This document shows, piece by piece, positions 12,064 through 21,626 of a stretch of 64,000 bases of DNA (position 1 is its first letter; each line of letters begins with the position of its first letter). The position numbers and the translations under genes are program-made. The notes beneath the pieces are model-generated. The model was not told the origin of the DNA, did not search any database, and saw only the letters and a program-made list of their open reading frames with translations. The DNA is from Cannabis sativa (taxonomy: Eukaryota > Streptophyta > Magnoliopsida > Rosales > Cannabaceae): positions 9,492,501 through 9,556,500 of the forward strand of contig NW_026870043.1 in NCBI RefSeq assembly GCF_029168945.1. Reading direction: 5' to 3'.

Positions 12064-12541
12064 CACCTGACCAGGCGCACATCCCCCTTTCAGGGTTTGT
12101 GGCAGGATTGTTGTGGGCGGGAATGTAGCAATCTAATTCGCCCAGGTATCCGCCCTCGTCGAGAGTCCGAAGGCGCTCCTCAGTAACCCTGGATGGATGG
12201 CTTACCCACCTGGCGCCCAAGGCACCTTGCCTTCTGTGAGGAACCGCAGCAGTAAGCTCCTCACTGACGTAGTCCATGCCCTCAACCAGGACGTCTCCGT
12301 CAGCATCGACTGGCTCCCCAGCCTCATTGTACTCCCTATAGTTTGGGGGTTCAACCTCTGCCTCTTCCTCCGCCTCGGAGGAACTGCTAGGACGTACATC
12401 ACCCTGCTCCTCAATCTCCTGGACCTCAGCGTCCCCTTCATGATCCCCCTCCACCTAGACGGCGCTGGGCAAAGTGGCGTGCCGAGCCACTTGGGGATCG
12501 GATGCGTCAGCCAAACGTGTTGTTTTCTTTGTACGAGCCAT
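12064..12541 (-). pseudogene. Antisense ORF of the Tat-like element, truncated, with one stop
   Basis: The minus-strand reading starts with MARTKKTTRLADASDPQVAR at 12541. It meets a TAG at 12455-12457 and continues in the same frame through a very acidic segment (EGDHEGDAEVQEIEEQ, SSSSEAEEEAEVEPP), ending in a more ordered part (RVTEERLRTLDEGGYLGELD). The family X LTR cuts it at 12063. The TAG may be a CAG-to-TAG change. Upstream, at 12679-12688, ATGAACCCAG sits between a good acceptor (CTTTTGTAG) and a perfect donor (GTGAGT), which suggests a spliced transcript. The family's function is not known. The MARTK start recalls histone H3 but the similarity stops there. Confidence 0.6.
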
Positions 12542-12688
12542 CAATTTATGGCTGGGTATAAGATTTGGAGAATGTCCTTCACTAGAAGAAGGTGGGCTAG
12601 AACGAAGACGAGGATGATCCTCGTGCAAAAGTTGAAGCAGGTCCTGGTCGATCCGATGTTCGCTCTCCCAAAACTCACCTGGGTTCAT

Positions 12689-13516
12689 CTACAAAAGAAA
12701 ACACACAAGATGAGTGTTTGGTCAGAATATCGAGCGACAAACAAGCAAATATGCCGACTAGGAGTTCTCAACAGATTAAAGAACAAGAATGTTCAAAGAA
12801 AAGTCAAAACTCAAGAAGTTTGAAATTTTCTTGAGTTAGGGCAAAAAAAATTCATGAAACTTAGAATAAGCAAGATGAAAGATAGACGTTACGCAGTTCA
12901 GAAAACAAGCATTATGGACTGTAAAATTGCATGAAGCCATGACAAAGAAGAATCCCAGAGTTTCTGAACCTAGGGTTTCCTAAACATTTTCTACAGCAAA
13001 GTCGAAGGTACATTCGAAATGTAAACATACAAAATAAGCATAAAGGAAATCGAAAACTTACTCAAGACTCAAATATCTGGGTTAAAGCAACGTCAATCCA
13101 ACAAGTAGTTTTAATGAAGGCACTTCAGCAAACTTGAAGTCGAGAACCTCTCTTTTCGCTCTGAACTCAGTTAGCAAAGAAGGGTTGTGAAAATGAGGTT
13201 ATGTGCCAATGCTGGTTGATATTTATAGGCAAATCACGAAAAGAGGTAATCATTTCAAAGGAACCTCAGACGCCTCAGTTTCCCTCCTTAAAAGCAAATA
13301 TGGGAAATCAAAAATAATCAAGTGCAGCCGTTAGCCGTGGTGAGGGAAAATTGGATTTTGAAATATTATTTATCAGAGCATTTATTAGCCGATAACCGAA
13401 GGGACGCCCAGTCAGCCTCCCATCGAGTCTCGGACAGTCGCACTTGACACGTGTCCCCATCCAAAGGCAGAAGCAGCTCAAATGAAGTCTACATGCAACT
13501 TCGGAAGTCCCGTACA
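12689..13516. other. Upstream region of the antisense ORF
   Basis: Between the antisense ORF and the polypurine tract. It holds a minus-strand TATA box and, downstream of it, 5'-UTR-like sequence with possible introns. No other gene is visible. The AT-rich plus-strand reading has no credible ORF apart from the mirror of the antisense ORF. Confidence 0.5.
13221..13227 (-). promoter_or_regulatory. Putative TATA box for the antisense ORF
   Basis: On the minus strand the context is GCCTATAAATATCAACC, a close match to the plant TATA consensus, about 530-680 bp upstream of the antisense start codons. The position suits an internal antisense promoter. No expression evidence is available. Confidence 0.5.
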
Positions 13517-13531
13517 GACTTGGGGGGCAAA
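13517..13531 (+). other. Polypurine tract of the Tat-like element
   Basis: GACTTGGGGGGCAAA directly before the LTR start TGTTATCCC. This fixes the element's orientation as plus, opposite to the ORF beside it. Confidence 0.8.
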
Positions 13532-14228
13532 TGTTATCCCAATTTTTGCACTCTTACGTGGCATCGCATAATGGTGACACGTGGAATCCACTTGGAGTAT
13601 CTGCTCGGAGGGTACAGTCCGAGCAGGATGCCTCGCTGGCATGACCAGAGCAAAGCGATCAGCAATCCACGCAGGGCAACCAATACTTAGCGAATTCAAC
13701 TTTTTCATTGTGAGTCATCAATGAAATCCCTATAACTTGGGGATCAGAACAGAGATATGGCATACCCACGATCCCACGATCAGTGTATTCTACATTTATC
13801 CCACGATCAATGTGTTTCGCATATATCCCATGATTAGTGTATACTGTATGGATCGTGCAATCTTTCTGCTTTTATCCATTGTAACGAGAGGGGAAACACT
13901 TCCTCTCCAATTTCATAGCCCTATAAATAGTGATGCATATTCACTGTGCTAAAGGTCGCAAACAGTTTAGTCGAGACTATTCCCTAAAGATATTATCTAA
14001 GAATACATATTCAGAGATACTGTTGTAATGGCTATAAGAAAAGGAACCTTTCTCCTTTTTCTTAAGTCAATACAAGTAACGAGGATTAGGCTATTACCGA
14101 ACTGTTCGGGGCTGAACCTCTATAAAATTCTTGTGTCTTTATATTACTTTATTATATATCGATTGCTATAAATCACTTATCGCTTACTAAATAAGACTCG
14201 TTGTCGTTGGCTAAAAGCGAGGTCAACA
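13532..14228 (+). repeat. 3' LTR of the Tat-like element
   Basis: TG...CA-bounded LTR of 697 bp. The U3 part includes two CACGTG-type motifs in ACACGTGG context (about 13450 and 13577). A TATA box CTATAAATAG lies at 13921-13930, followed by a downstream part with the GAACTGTTCGGGGCTGAACC motif, itself a short inverted repeat (GTTCGGGGCTGAAC). The partner 5' LTR is not in the window. Confidence 0.75.
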
Positions 14229-14679
14229 ATATCTATAAAAATATCTAGATTAATTTCAAATTTATTAATTATTTAATTTATCATATAAGGTAATTTTTAA
14301 TATAATATTTTAAATTAAAAGGATAATGCTATCTTTAATTTAAAATACACCCAACATTAAAATATGTAACCTTAAAAATAAATAATATATAAATATTAAA
14401 GAAATTAACAAATTTTTAAATCTGACCATGATTTAAAAAAATTAAAATTATCAATTTTTAAATTTAAACCTCAAAATATCGAAAAATAATAATAATCTAT
14501 TAAAAAATAAATATTATTAATTTATAATATTGATATTTATTTTTAAATGATAAAAATAATATTTTAATTAGATATTAGGGTTTGAAAATTTAAAAATTTG
14601 AAATTTGGGAAAAAAATCCCATGAAAATCGAATTTCGGGTGTGCTGCCAGCAAAGCTGCACGTGCACCCATGAAGAGGC
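14229..14679 (-). other. AT-rich family X leader remnant
   Basis: Very AT-rich sequence without ORFs, turning GC-rich over the last 60 bases (TGCTGCCAGCAAAGCTGCAC). By comparison with 44160-44668 it is the leader of a minus-strand family X element whose 5' LTR is at 21627-23497. It continues at 21172 across the solo LTR. Confidence 0.55.
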
Positions 14680-15564
14680 TGTTGGGTTTTGTGCCCTAAA
14701 TAAAACCCATTTCAATATAATCAAATCTACTAATGAAGATCAGAAATCACATTTTATGTTGCATGGTTCACATGATTTATTTCATGTTTATATTTAATGT
14801 ATAAATTCTATTAAGTCCAGAACATATGTATTAGTTCATGATTATAGTGTTGTCAACACAGTGGAATATAATCATAATTATATGTTCGAAAGTTTAATTC
14901 AGTGATTTGTCAGTTCACTCGATTTAGACTGGCAGGATAATCAGCGATAGGTATTCTTACACCTTGGACAAGTGTTATGTCCTTTCCAGGGCATTGGCAA
15001 AGTTTACCAGTATTGGATGTATGGAGTATTCATTGGAAGGGACTGATATTGAACTTTGATTAGATATGATAAATTTACCGTAATATATATTCAATTCAAT
15101 ATCACCTAGTTGATCCTAGATCAAATGATCTTAATCCTCATATGATTAGGTTTGATCTCAAGAGTATTATACATGTTCTTTGATTTGTTAGTTAAGCCTA
15201 CTTTTTGGTCAGGGTGATACGTACATTTTGGGAACATGATACTGCAATTGAGTGGGAGCGCTAATCATAGATTTGGAATCTATAGCTTCTATAAGTTTTT
15301 AGAAGTGAAACGATGATTTCCTTTGAGCTTGCTAAATATAGATAAATGATAGAGCGCTCATTTTAGTGACTAGATTAGTTCACTATAATATCATTTATAG
15401 TTGGCCAAATGTTTTAAGGATAAAATACATTGAAAGGGTATAACGGTAATTTTATCCCTATGCAATTTAGATCATCTATAGAGGATCATTGATTATTGGG
15501 ATTATAACAATGGATATTTAATAGCGTATCTATATTGTGGAACATATAGAGCGTTCTATATGAC

Positions 15565-16227
15565 TGTTATAGGCATAAATCTACCCTCCCCGCGAGAAAG
15601 ACTTGTCTATAGAGAACTCGCTGTATTGAAGGTGGCTCGCAATATTATAGTACTCGCAGTACCGAAAGAAAGGATCTCGCAATATTAACTTAAAGAGACC
15701 TCGCTATAGTAAGAAAGACACACCTCGCATATTTGGTGAACTCGCAATACTAATAGGGAAAGGTGCAAATACATACACCAATTAACGGAAGTCAACAGTC
15801 AAACATTTAAGGAGCATTCATGACAAACGTTACATATATTTATAACCGTTGTAATTAATTTGATTAATAAGCATATTATTGTTATTATTTTGTAACGGTC
15901 TCATTATGGCCATTATTTGTAACCGATGCCTACTACCTATAAGTAGAGGTTTCCCCCTCTATTCAAAGGGGGCTGATCTGAATAAAGAAACAGAGATAGA
16001 GTACTCTTTTCAACAGTGGATTAGGCAGGCCAAGCCCGAAGCTCCTGCTGAACCACTATACTTTTCTGTGTCTATTTTATACTATTTACAATACTCGCGT
16101 ATATTATACACTATATTCTTTGAGTACTCGCTATTCTAAGGGAGTACTCGCATATCTATTTTTTGGTATCCAAGTAGCCCTTGAATACTCGCACAAAACT
16201 GGTGTTGTCGAAATTTGCTCGACAACA
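15565..16227 (+). repeat. 5' LTR of element C
   Basis: 663 bp, TGTTATAGGC...CTCGACAACA, ending in the inverted repeat TTGTCGAAATTTGCTCGACAA. A TATA-like box CTATAAGTAG (15937-15946) lies in mid-LTR. Short 'ACTCGC' motifs recur through it (for example ATTTGAGTACTCGC-like units). The 86-codon ORF at 15879-16139 is present in both LTRs only because the LTRs are identical, and it resembles nothing I know. Confidence 0.93.
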
Positions 16228-16248
16228 ATTGGCGCCGTCTGTGGGAAA
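16228..16248 (+). other. Primer binding site of element C
   Basis: ATTGGCGCCGTCTGTGGGAA immediately follows the 5' LTR. The TGGCGCC start fits complementarity to a tRNA 3' end (CCA). It differs from the Met-type sites of the copia and Tekay elements here. Confidence 0.88.
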
Positions 16249-16286
16249 CGTATTTTATAATATTTTTATGATTTTGGAGGAGAATC

Positions 16287-16550
16287 ATGACGTGACAAGT
16301 TGAGTATACCAAGAAATCAACTCCTGCGTACTCAGAAGATAGCCAAAATCAGTCCAAATCTCCGTTAGAGATTATCAACAACCTTGCCCAGAAGTACAGA
16401 GTTTTTTCTACTCAACCCCAACCTGAGATAAATCAGACAAAAGAAGTTACCGAAACTCCAAACAAGTGATTACATATTGCTTTGAGTTGCATAAGACGAT
16501 CACGTTGAAGAAGAACACCGAGGTTGGAGCGCGCGAACTCAGAATATGAC
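16287..16550 (+). pseudogene. Possible gag N-terminus remnant in element C
   Basis: ATG at 16287 is followed by ACG and then TGA (16293-16295). After that the frame stays open for 84 codons, reading QVEYTKKSTPAYSEDSQNQS, KSPLEIINNLAQKYRVFSTQ and on to TGA at 16548. The TGA could be a decayed CGA (CpG to TpG), giving a start MTRQVEY. A one-base shift after about 16439 changes the tail. Its place right after the PBS suits gag, but I recognise no domain. Low confidence that it was ever a long gag in this element. Confidence 0.35.
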
Positions 16551-17023
16551 AGCAACCGATAAAGGAAAGACCAATCTTCATAGAGCCATAGAGAAGAAAA
16601 CCCAATAAATTGTCACAAAGGTTCCAACAATCTCAAAACCAATTCCATACTTCACATTCCAGAGCTCAATCACAAATTTGGCCATTGAAAGAGACCACGA
16701 AGCTCTAAATAAATGAATGGCAGATCCAGCCACACGAATACAGAAATGCCAATAAGAGGAAAACGAATAATGTGGTACCACCATATATGATAAGTGAGGA
16801 GTAAAAAAGGAAAAGGAAGACAAACCGTTGCTACCCATTTGGCTTTCGCACTCATCACTAGAGGAGAAGACCATGCAATTAGAAGTCTTCTCTAGAGTGC
16901 GCCAGGTACAAATTTTCTTACATATATATTTTCAATTTATAGTTTATTAAAGTGAATAATTTATGTGGGCATGCAATAATTAACGCTACCACATATCAAA
17001 GTTAAGTTTTATTATAATTGCGA

Positions 17024-18290
17024 AACTGGCGAGCCCGATCTGTGCTCATTCTCGCATAATTGCTCAACAAAATTATTATTGCGCTTATACATAATTGCAA
17101 ATAGGCGAGCCTAATATAGTGCTCATTTTTGCATTGTTTAGCAAATTCACTATTATATTTTTATTTGCAAATTGGCGAGCCTTACATGTGCTCATTTTTT
17201 GCAAAATTATTCGACAAGTTCACAACTATGCTTATGTACTCTCAAAGAGGCAAGCTCAAACACTTATTTTTTGCATACTAAAATACCAAGTATATGGCAA
17301 ACTCGCGATAGTGCTCAATTATTTTTACCCATTAGCACATCGCAGATATGTCCAATGCCTCGCTTAGGCACCACTCCGATTCAATCGGACAGCACAAACC
17401 CAAAAGGTTTGCTGGCTAGCGTCTCAAAAAAATAAAAGAATCGAACCCTACTGAAAAGGTTCGCACGATGAATTAATTACCAAAGGCAAAAGACTTTTTT
17501 GTCTCATTTTAGGGCCCGATGGCCCACTTGGTAAATACCACACTCTTATATATCGAATATATAAAAGTGGAGAGGTATGATACATTAGAGGAACGAGAAG
17601 GAATCAATCAACGCCTGGACGCTATATGTGCGGATAGCCCAAACGCCTACAGATTACCAGGTGCACTTTTTCCTTTATTTTAATCAAGTCCAACACTTTG
17701 GTCAAATAATTATTCTATATTTGATAAATTATTATCCGTTAACTTCTAAGGGGAATAGAAATGCATCTGAATGCATGATAAAGCTATGTGCTCATTTTAC
17801 TTGCAAAGTAGAGTAAAGCATGGCACTTATTTCTTGCATAATTATTTATGAGCATATTGCAATACCTATTTTTTCATAATCACAAATTGGCGAGCCCAGT
17901 GTGTGCTCATTTTTGCATGATACTTAGAGCCAACTATAATGCTCATTTTTGTATACGCTCACAAATAATTGGCAAGTCGAAAATAGTGTTCATTTTTTCC
18001 CACAATTATGCTTATCTAATCGCAAATTGGTGAGCACTGTCTGTGCTCATTTTTGCATGGCTATTTAGGAGCCAAGTATGCTCTTCATACATTTATTCGT
18101 TCATTGGCGAGCCCAATGTGTGCTCATTTTTTGCATAATTATTTGGGCCAACTATGCTCATTCTTAAGTAATCGCAAATTGGCGAGCTACGTGCGTTCAT
18201 TTTTGCTTAATTATTTAGTGAGTCTGTTGCAATAATTATTTTAATAATCATAAATAGGCGAGTCCAAAGACTCATTTTTGCATGATAAAA
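17024..18290 (+). repeat. Degenerate GGCGAGCC / TGTGCTCATTTTTGCA repeat array in element C
   Basis: About a dozen diverged units of roughly 55-80 bp, with the pattern GCAAATTGGCGAGCC, a short variable stretch, then GTGCTCATTTTTGCA. Clear copies start near 17025, 17095, 17168, 17885, 18023, 18105, 18175 and 18250; weaker ones near 17240, 17765 and 17945. A non-repeat block (about 17340-17760) splits the array. The spacing is irregular and divergence high, so the array is older than the insertion of C itself. Confidence 0.8.
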
Positions 18291-18849
18291 TAACAAGTTT
18301 ATTGCAAAACCCTGATGGTGCTCGGTACTTTTAATACTAGCACATCGTATATATGGCCAAATCTATGCCTTATTTGGACGATTCATGAAAGAATTGCCTC
18401 TCCATCCTAACGGACAGTACAGACTCCAAAGAGTTCTGCTGACAGGGCATCTTGAAAATATAAATGATGATCGACAGTCATTATGAAAACCTCGATAAGG
18501 TAAAACTAAAGATCACCTGCAATGTGACAGATCAAATGTCCCTCAAGAAAAGTTCAACGATTAGACAGCGACATGTCATCGCAAGAACTAGGGGCATGAT
18601 AAGAGAGCAATTCCCACAGTATTTCCTTGCATGATCGAAACTTGCGAGAAGGTGCGACCGAGATAGGGTCTAGTCGCACACTATGCATCGCATAGTAAAA
18701 AGAATAAAAGCGGGACGTAGAGAGAAGTTAGCACAGTCGAGACATATATCGAGTATATGTGATGACCCGGTGTTTCTCCCTCAAGCCTATGTAAAGACTG
18801 CATTTTTACCAGCATTTGGTCCGGATGATCAATGTGCACGACAACTCGA

Positions 18850-19160
18850 CCAGAACCTGCGAGTTCTATGTTGTCAGCACACGAATGCCCGATATGCGAC
18901 CCGTTTAGTCGCGGGCATTCCATGAATTAAGAACCCCGAGAGGTTCGTACACATGAATGCCCGATACGCGACCCGTTTAGTCGCAGGCATTCCATGAGTT
19001 AAGAACCCCGAGAGGTTCATACACGAATGCCCGATATGCGACCCGTTTAGTCGCAGGCATTCCATGAAATAAAAACCCCGAGTGGTTCGTACACGAATGC
19101 CCGATACGCGACCCGTTTGGTCGCAGGCATTCCATGAATTAAGAACCCCGATAGGTTCAC
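18850..19160 (+). repeat. Four-copy 70-72 bp hairpin repeat in element C
   Basis: Four tandem units with GAATGC at about 18883, 18955, 19025 and 19095. Each unit holds a two-part stem, GAATGCCC...GGGCATTC outside and GCGAC...GTCGC inside, around a CCGTTTA loop, followed by a smaller hairpin GAACCCCGAGAGGTTC. Copies 2-4 have one outer-stem change (GGG to AGG). The repeat is on the element's plus strand, near its 3' LTR. Confidence 0.9.
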
Positions 19161-19420
19161 ATAACAAAACAAACCCCGAGAGGTTTTGTGCATTTATTTG
19201 AACCCCGTAAGGTTCATACATCAGTGCAAACTCCGAGAAGTTCATGCATCAATTAGAACCTCACAAGGTTCATAAAAACCCCGATAGGTTCATACACCGA
19301 TGAAAACCCCGCGAGGTCCATGCATCAATATGAACCACGAGCGGTTCACACATCCAAAAGAATCCTGCGAGATTCACATTTTTATTGTGCGATGGTCTTA
19401 TAAGAAACCTGCGAGTTTAG
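19060..19420 (+). repeat. Array of short GAACC...GGTTC hairpins in element C
   Basis: Roughly ten further stem-loops spaced about 22-30 bp apart, each a 4-6 bp stem around a CCGAGA-like loop. Stem variants keep pairing: AAACC/GGTTT (about 19170), AACT/AGTT (about 19230), TGAACC/GGTTCA (19331-19346), GAATC/GATTC (19360-19375), AAAC/GTTT (about 19405). Isolated hairpins of the same kind occur upstream at about 17397 (CAAACC/GGTTTG) and 17444 (GAACC/GGTTC). Confidence 0.85.
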
Positions 19421-19526
19421 ATAACCAATCGAAAATGTGACGCACAACATGAATAAGGCATCATGATCTCCGACAAACACGGATTTGGACTATTTTTAGT
19501 TCTCCAGCACAGAGCAAGCTATACTG

Positions 19527-19542
19527 AAGAACTAGGGGCATG
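19527..19542 (+). other. Polypurine tract of element C
   Basis: GAAGAACTAGGGGCATG directly before the 3' LTR. A second copy of AAGAACTAGGGGCATG lies at about 18586-18601 inside the internal region, which suggests an old 3' end captured there. Confidence 0.85.
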
Positions 19543-20205
19543 TGTTATAGGCATAAATCTACCCTCCCCGCGAGAAAGACTTGTCTATAGAGAACTCGCT
19601 GTATTGAAGGTGGCTCGCAATATTATAGTACTCGCAGTACCGAAAGAAAGGATCTCGCAATATTAACTTAAAGAGACCTCGCTATAGTAAGAAAGACACA
19701 CCTCGCATATTTGGTGAACTCGCAATACTAATAGGGAAAGGTGCAAATACATACACCAATTAACGGAAGTCAACAGTCAAACATTTAAGGAGCATTCATG
19801 ACAAACGTTACATATATTTATAACCGTTGTAATTAATTTGATTAATAAGCATATTATTGTTATTATTTTGTAACGGTCTCATTATGGCCATTATTTGTAA
19901 CCGATGCCTACTACCTATAAGTAGAGGTTTCCCCCTCTATTCAAAGGGGGCTGATCTGAATAAAGAAACAGAGATAGAGTACTCTTTTCAACAGTGGATT
20001 AGGCAGGCCAAGCCCGAAGCTCCTGCTGAACCACTATACTTTTCTGTGTCTATTTTATACTATTTACAATACTCGCGTATATTATACACTATATTCTTTG
20101 AGTACTCGCTATTCTAAGGGAGTACTCGCATATCTATTTTTTGGTATCCAAGTAGCCCTTGAATACTCGCACAAAACTGGTGTTGTCGAAATTTGCTCGA
20201 CAACA
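19543..20205 (+). repeat. 3' LTR of element C
   Basis: 663 bp, with no difference from the 5' LTR found by eye. ATGAC after it completes the target-site duplication, and the interrupted family X LTR resumes there. Confidence 0.93.
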
Positions 20206-21171
20206 ATGACTAAGAGTGCAATTCCTAGTTCTATGCGTGGATGCAATAAGGAATTAATAAGACAGTGAATTTACCGGGTATATTCTAGATCAGCTTATTC
20301 GAAACTCGGTTATATAGGCCCATGGTCCCCATACTAGTTGAGACCATACGGCTTGTAAGACTCAGATAATTGATTTTAATTAATCAATTATAATTCTAAA
20401 ATTAGACTATGTCTTGTTTATGAATTTTCCCTAAGCAAGGGCTTAAATGTGAATAAAAGAGTTTCTAGGGTTTATTTGTTAATTAAGAGACTTTGATTAG
20501 TCTAATTAATAAATATGTTAAATGACAATATTATTTAATAATTATTTTTTAGTTATTAAATAATTAGAATTGGCATTTAAGTCGTTAAATTGGAAAATTG
20601 GCGTTTTTGATAAAATAAGATAGGAAAATGACAAAATGGCAAAATTTAAAAGTGGGCCCATTATCCAACCCATGGCCGGCCACTATGCATGGATTTTGCC
20701 ATTTATTTTTCTATTATTTTAATGCTAATTAAATCTATCCTAAACCTAGGTGGTTACCTATAAATAGATAGTGAGAGCTCAAACTTAAAGTGGATGAAAT
20801 TTCTTGTCTTCAGAAAAATTGAGCCTCCTATTCTATAGTCATATCGAGCCCTCTACTCTCTCTTTTCTTCTTCAAATTTTCATACATTGAGTGATAGAGT
20901 GAGTGCCCACACACATCAAGTGGTATCTCAATCATAGTGTGTAAGACTGTGAAGAATCCAATCAACAAGAAGGAGAATCAGGCTCAAGGAAGGAGAGAAA
21001 GAGATCCAGGTTCAGATCTTGATAATGCTCTGCTACAGAAAGGAATCAAGGGCTAGAGATCTGAACGGAAGGAGTCATTATATTCTGCTGCACCCAATGT
21101 AAGGTTTCTTAAACTTTATATGTGTTTATTTCATTGTTTTAGAAATTCATATTAGGATGTTAATTCCAACA

Positions 21172-21626
21172 GAGGCTGCTAGCACGCATTTAGCGCACGG
21201 CGAGGAGGAGCAAAGGGTGTCCTAGCCGAGGATACTCGGCGTGTGCTGGGTGGGGACACGGGATCTGCAGCTTCTCGTTTCTGAAGGCGTGCGCTTCAAA
21301 CAACATCTCGTGTTCAGGATGCGCGTGCATGATGGTATCTTGTCCGAACACCTGGTGCGTGCGAGCACCATGCTCGACACCATTGAACCCCGAAATTTCA
21401 AAACTCCCTAACTTTCTCAATTTTTATCAGGATCGAGTTTTGTAAAAAAAATTGCTTAATTTTTCACAAGGAATCCAAATAAAATATTTTCATGGAAAAA
21501 TTTCGTAAAAACATATACATTCATTATATAAGAACATAAACCATCATGAAACAATCTAAATCAACACAGCATCGTTTTAATTCATATTTCATGAAAGTAA
21601 ATCATTACCATGGCTCTGATACCAGT
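21172..21626 (-). other. Family X leader with primer binding site
   Basis: Minus-strand leader next to the LTR at 21627. The minus strand reads ACTGGTATCAGAGCCATGG just after the LTR, a Met-type primer site at about 21607-21625. The first 200 bases are GC-rich (GCGTGC and CGCGTGC motifs), as in the matching variable block at 44270-44400. No gene is visible; the 76-codon ORF at 21190-21420 lies in this variable block and is not convincing. Confidence 0.75.

Larger units (their letters stand above)
12064..14228 (+). mobile_element. 3' end of a Tat/Retand-like Ty3 element
   Basis: Plus-strand remnant made of an antisense ORF region, a polypurine tract and a 697-bp LTR. The LTR begins TGTTATCCCAATTTTTGC and ends GCGAGGTCAACA, and has a TATA box at 13922. 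Tat-lineage elements of plants (for example Retand and Grande) are known to carry an antisense ORF between pol and the 3' LTR, which is what is seen here. The pol part is absent: the left edge is a family X LTR. No primer binding site follows 14228, in keeping with a 3' LTR. Lineage assignment is inference from architecture. Confidence 0.7.
15565..20205 (+). mobile_element. Non-autonomous LTR retrotransposon, element C
   Basis: 4641 bp, with 663-bp LTRs that look identical along their full length and a 5-bp target-site duplication ATGAC (15560-15564 and 20206-20210). The PBS reads ATTGGCGCCGTCTGTGGGA, seen in many Tat/Retand-like and related non-autonomous plant elements. The polypurine tract is GAAGAACTAGGGGCATG. 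The 3.3-kb internal region has no pol domain. It holds a short gag-start remnant, about a dozen degenerate 'GGCGAGCC...TGTGCTCATTTTTGCA' units, four copies of a 70-72 bp hairpin repeat and a run of tiny hairpins. LTR identity makes it the youngest insertion here. It must have used proteins from another element. Confidence 0.93.
14680..21171 (+). mobile_element. Solo family X LTR, interrupted by element C
   Basis: The LTR runs 14680-15564 and 20206-21171. It starts TGTTGGGTTTTGTGCCC and ends TAATTCCAACA, lacking about 40 bp usually present just before the end. GAGGC lies on both sides (14675-14679 and 21172-21176), a 5-bp target-site duplication. With no internal region left, it is a solo LTR produced by LTR-LTR recombination. 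It sits in the leader of another family X element and was later hit by element C. Confidence 0.92.

Noticed and set aside
12530..12541. MARTK start resembling histone H3
   Set aside because: Only five residues agree; the next residues and the acidic remainder are unlike a histone.
12197..12823. 208-codon plus-strand ORF
   Set aside because: It mirrors the antisense ORF of the Tat-like element, has no motif, and its composition follows from the acidic/low-complexity codons on the other strand.
15879..16139. 86-codon ORF present twice (also 19857-20117)
   Set aside because: It lies inside the identical LTRs of element C. Its duplication reflects the LTRs, and no motif is visible.
16578..16874. 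98-codon minus-strand ORF in element C
   Set aside because: Hydrophobic by composition, overlaps another frame, no recognisable domain, and runs against the element's direction.
18880..19160. CRISPR-like appearance of regularly spaced palindromic repeats
   Set aside because: Only four units, with similar rather than unique intervening sequence, inside a plant retrotransposon.
18683..19245. ORFs across the hairpin repeat (plus 80 aa, minus 123 aa)
   Set aside because: The periodic peptide simply follows the 70-72 bp repeat, whose palindromic units open frames on both strands.
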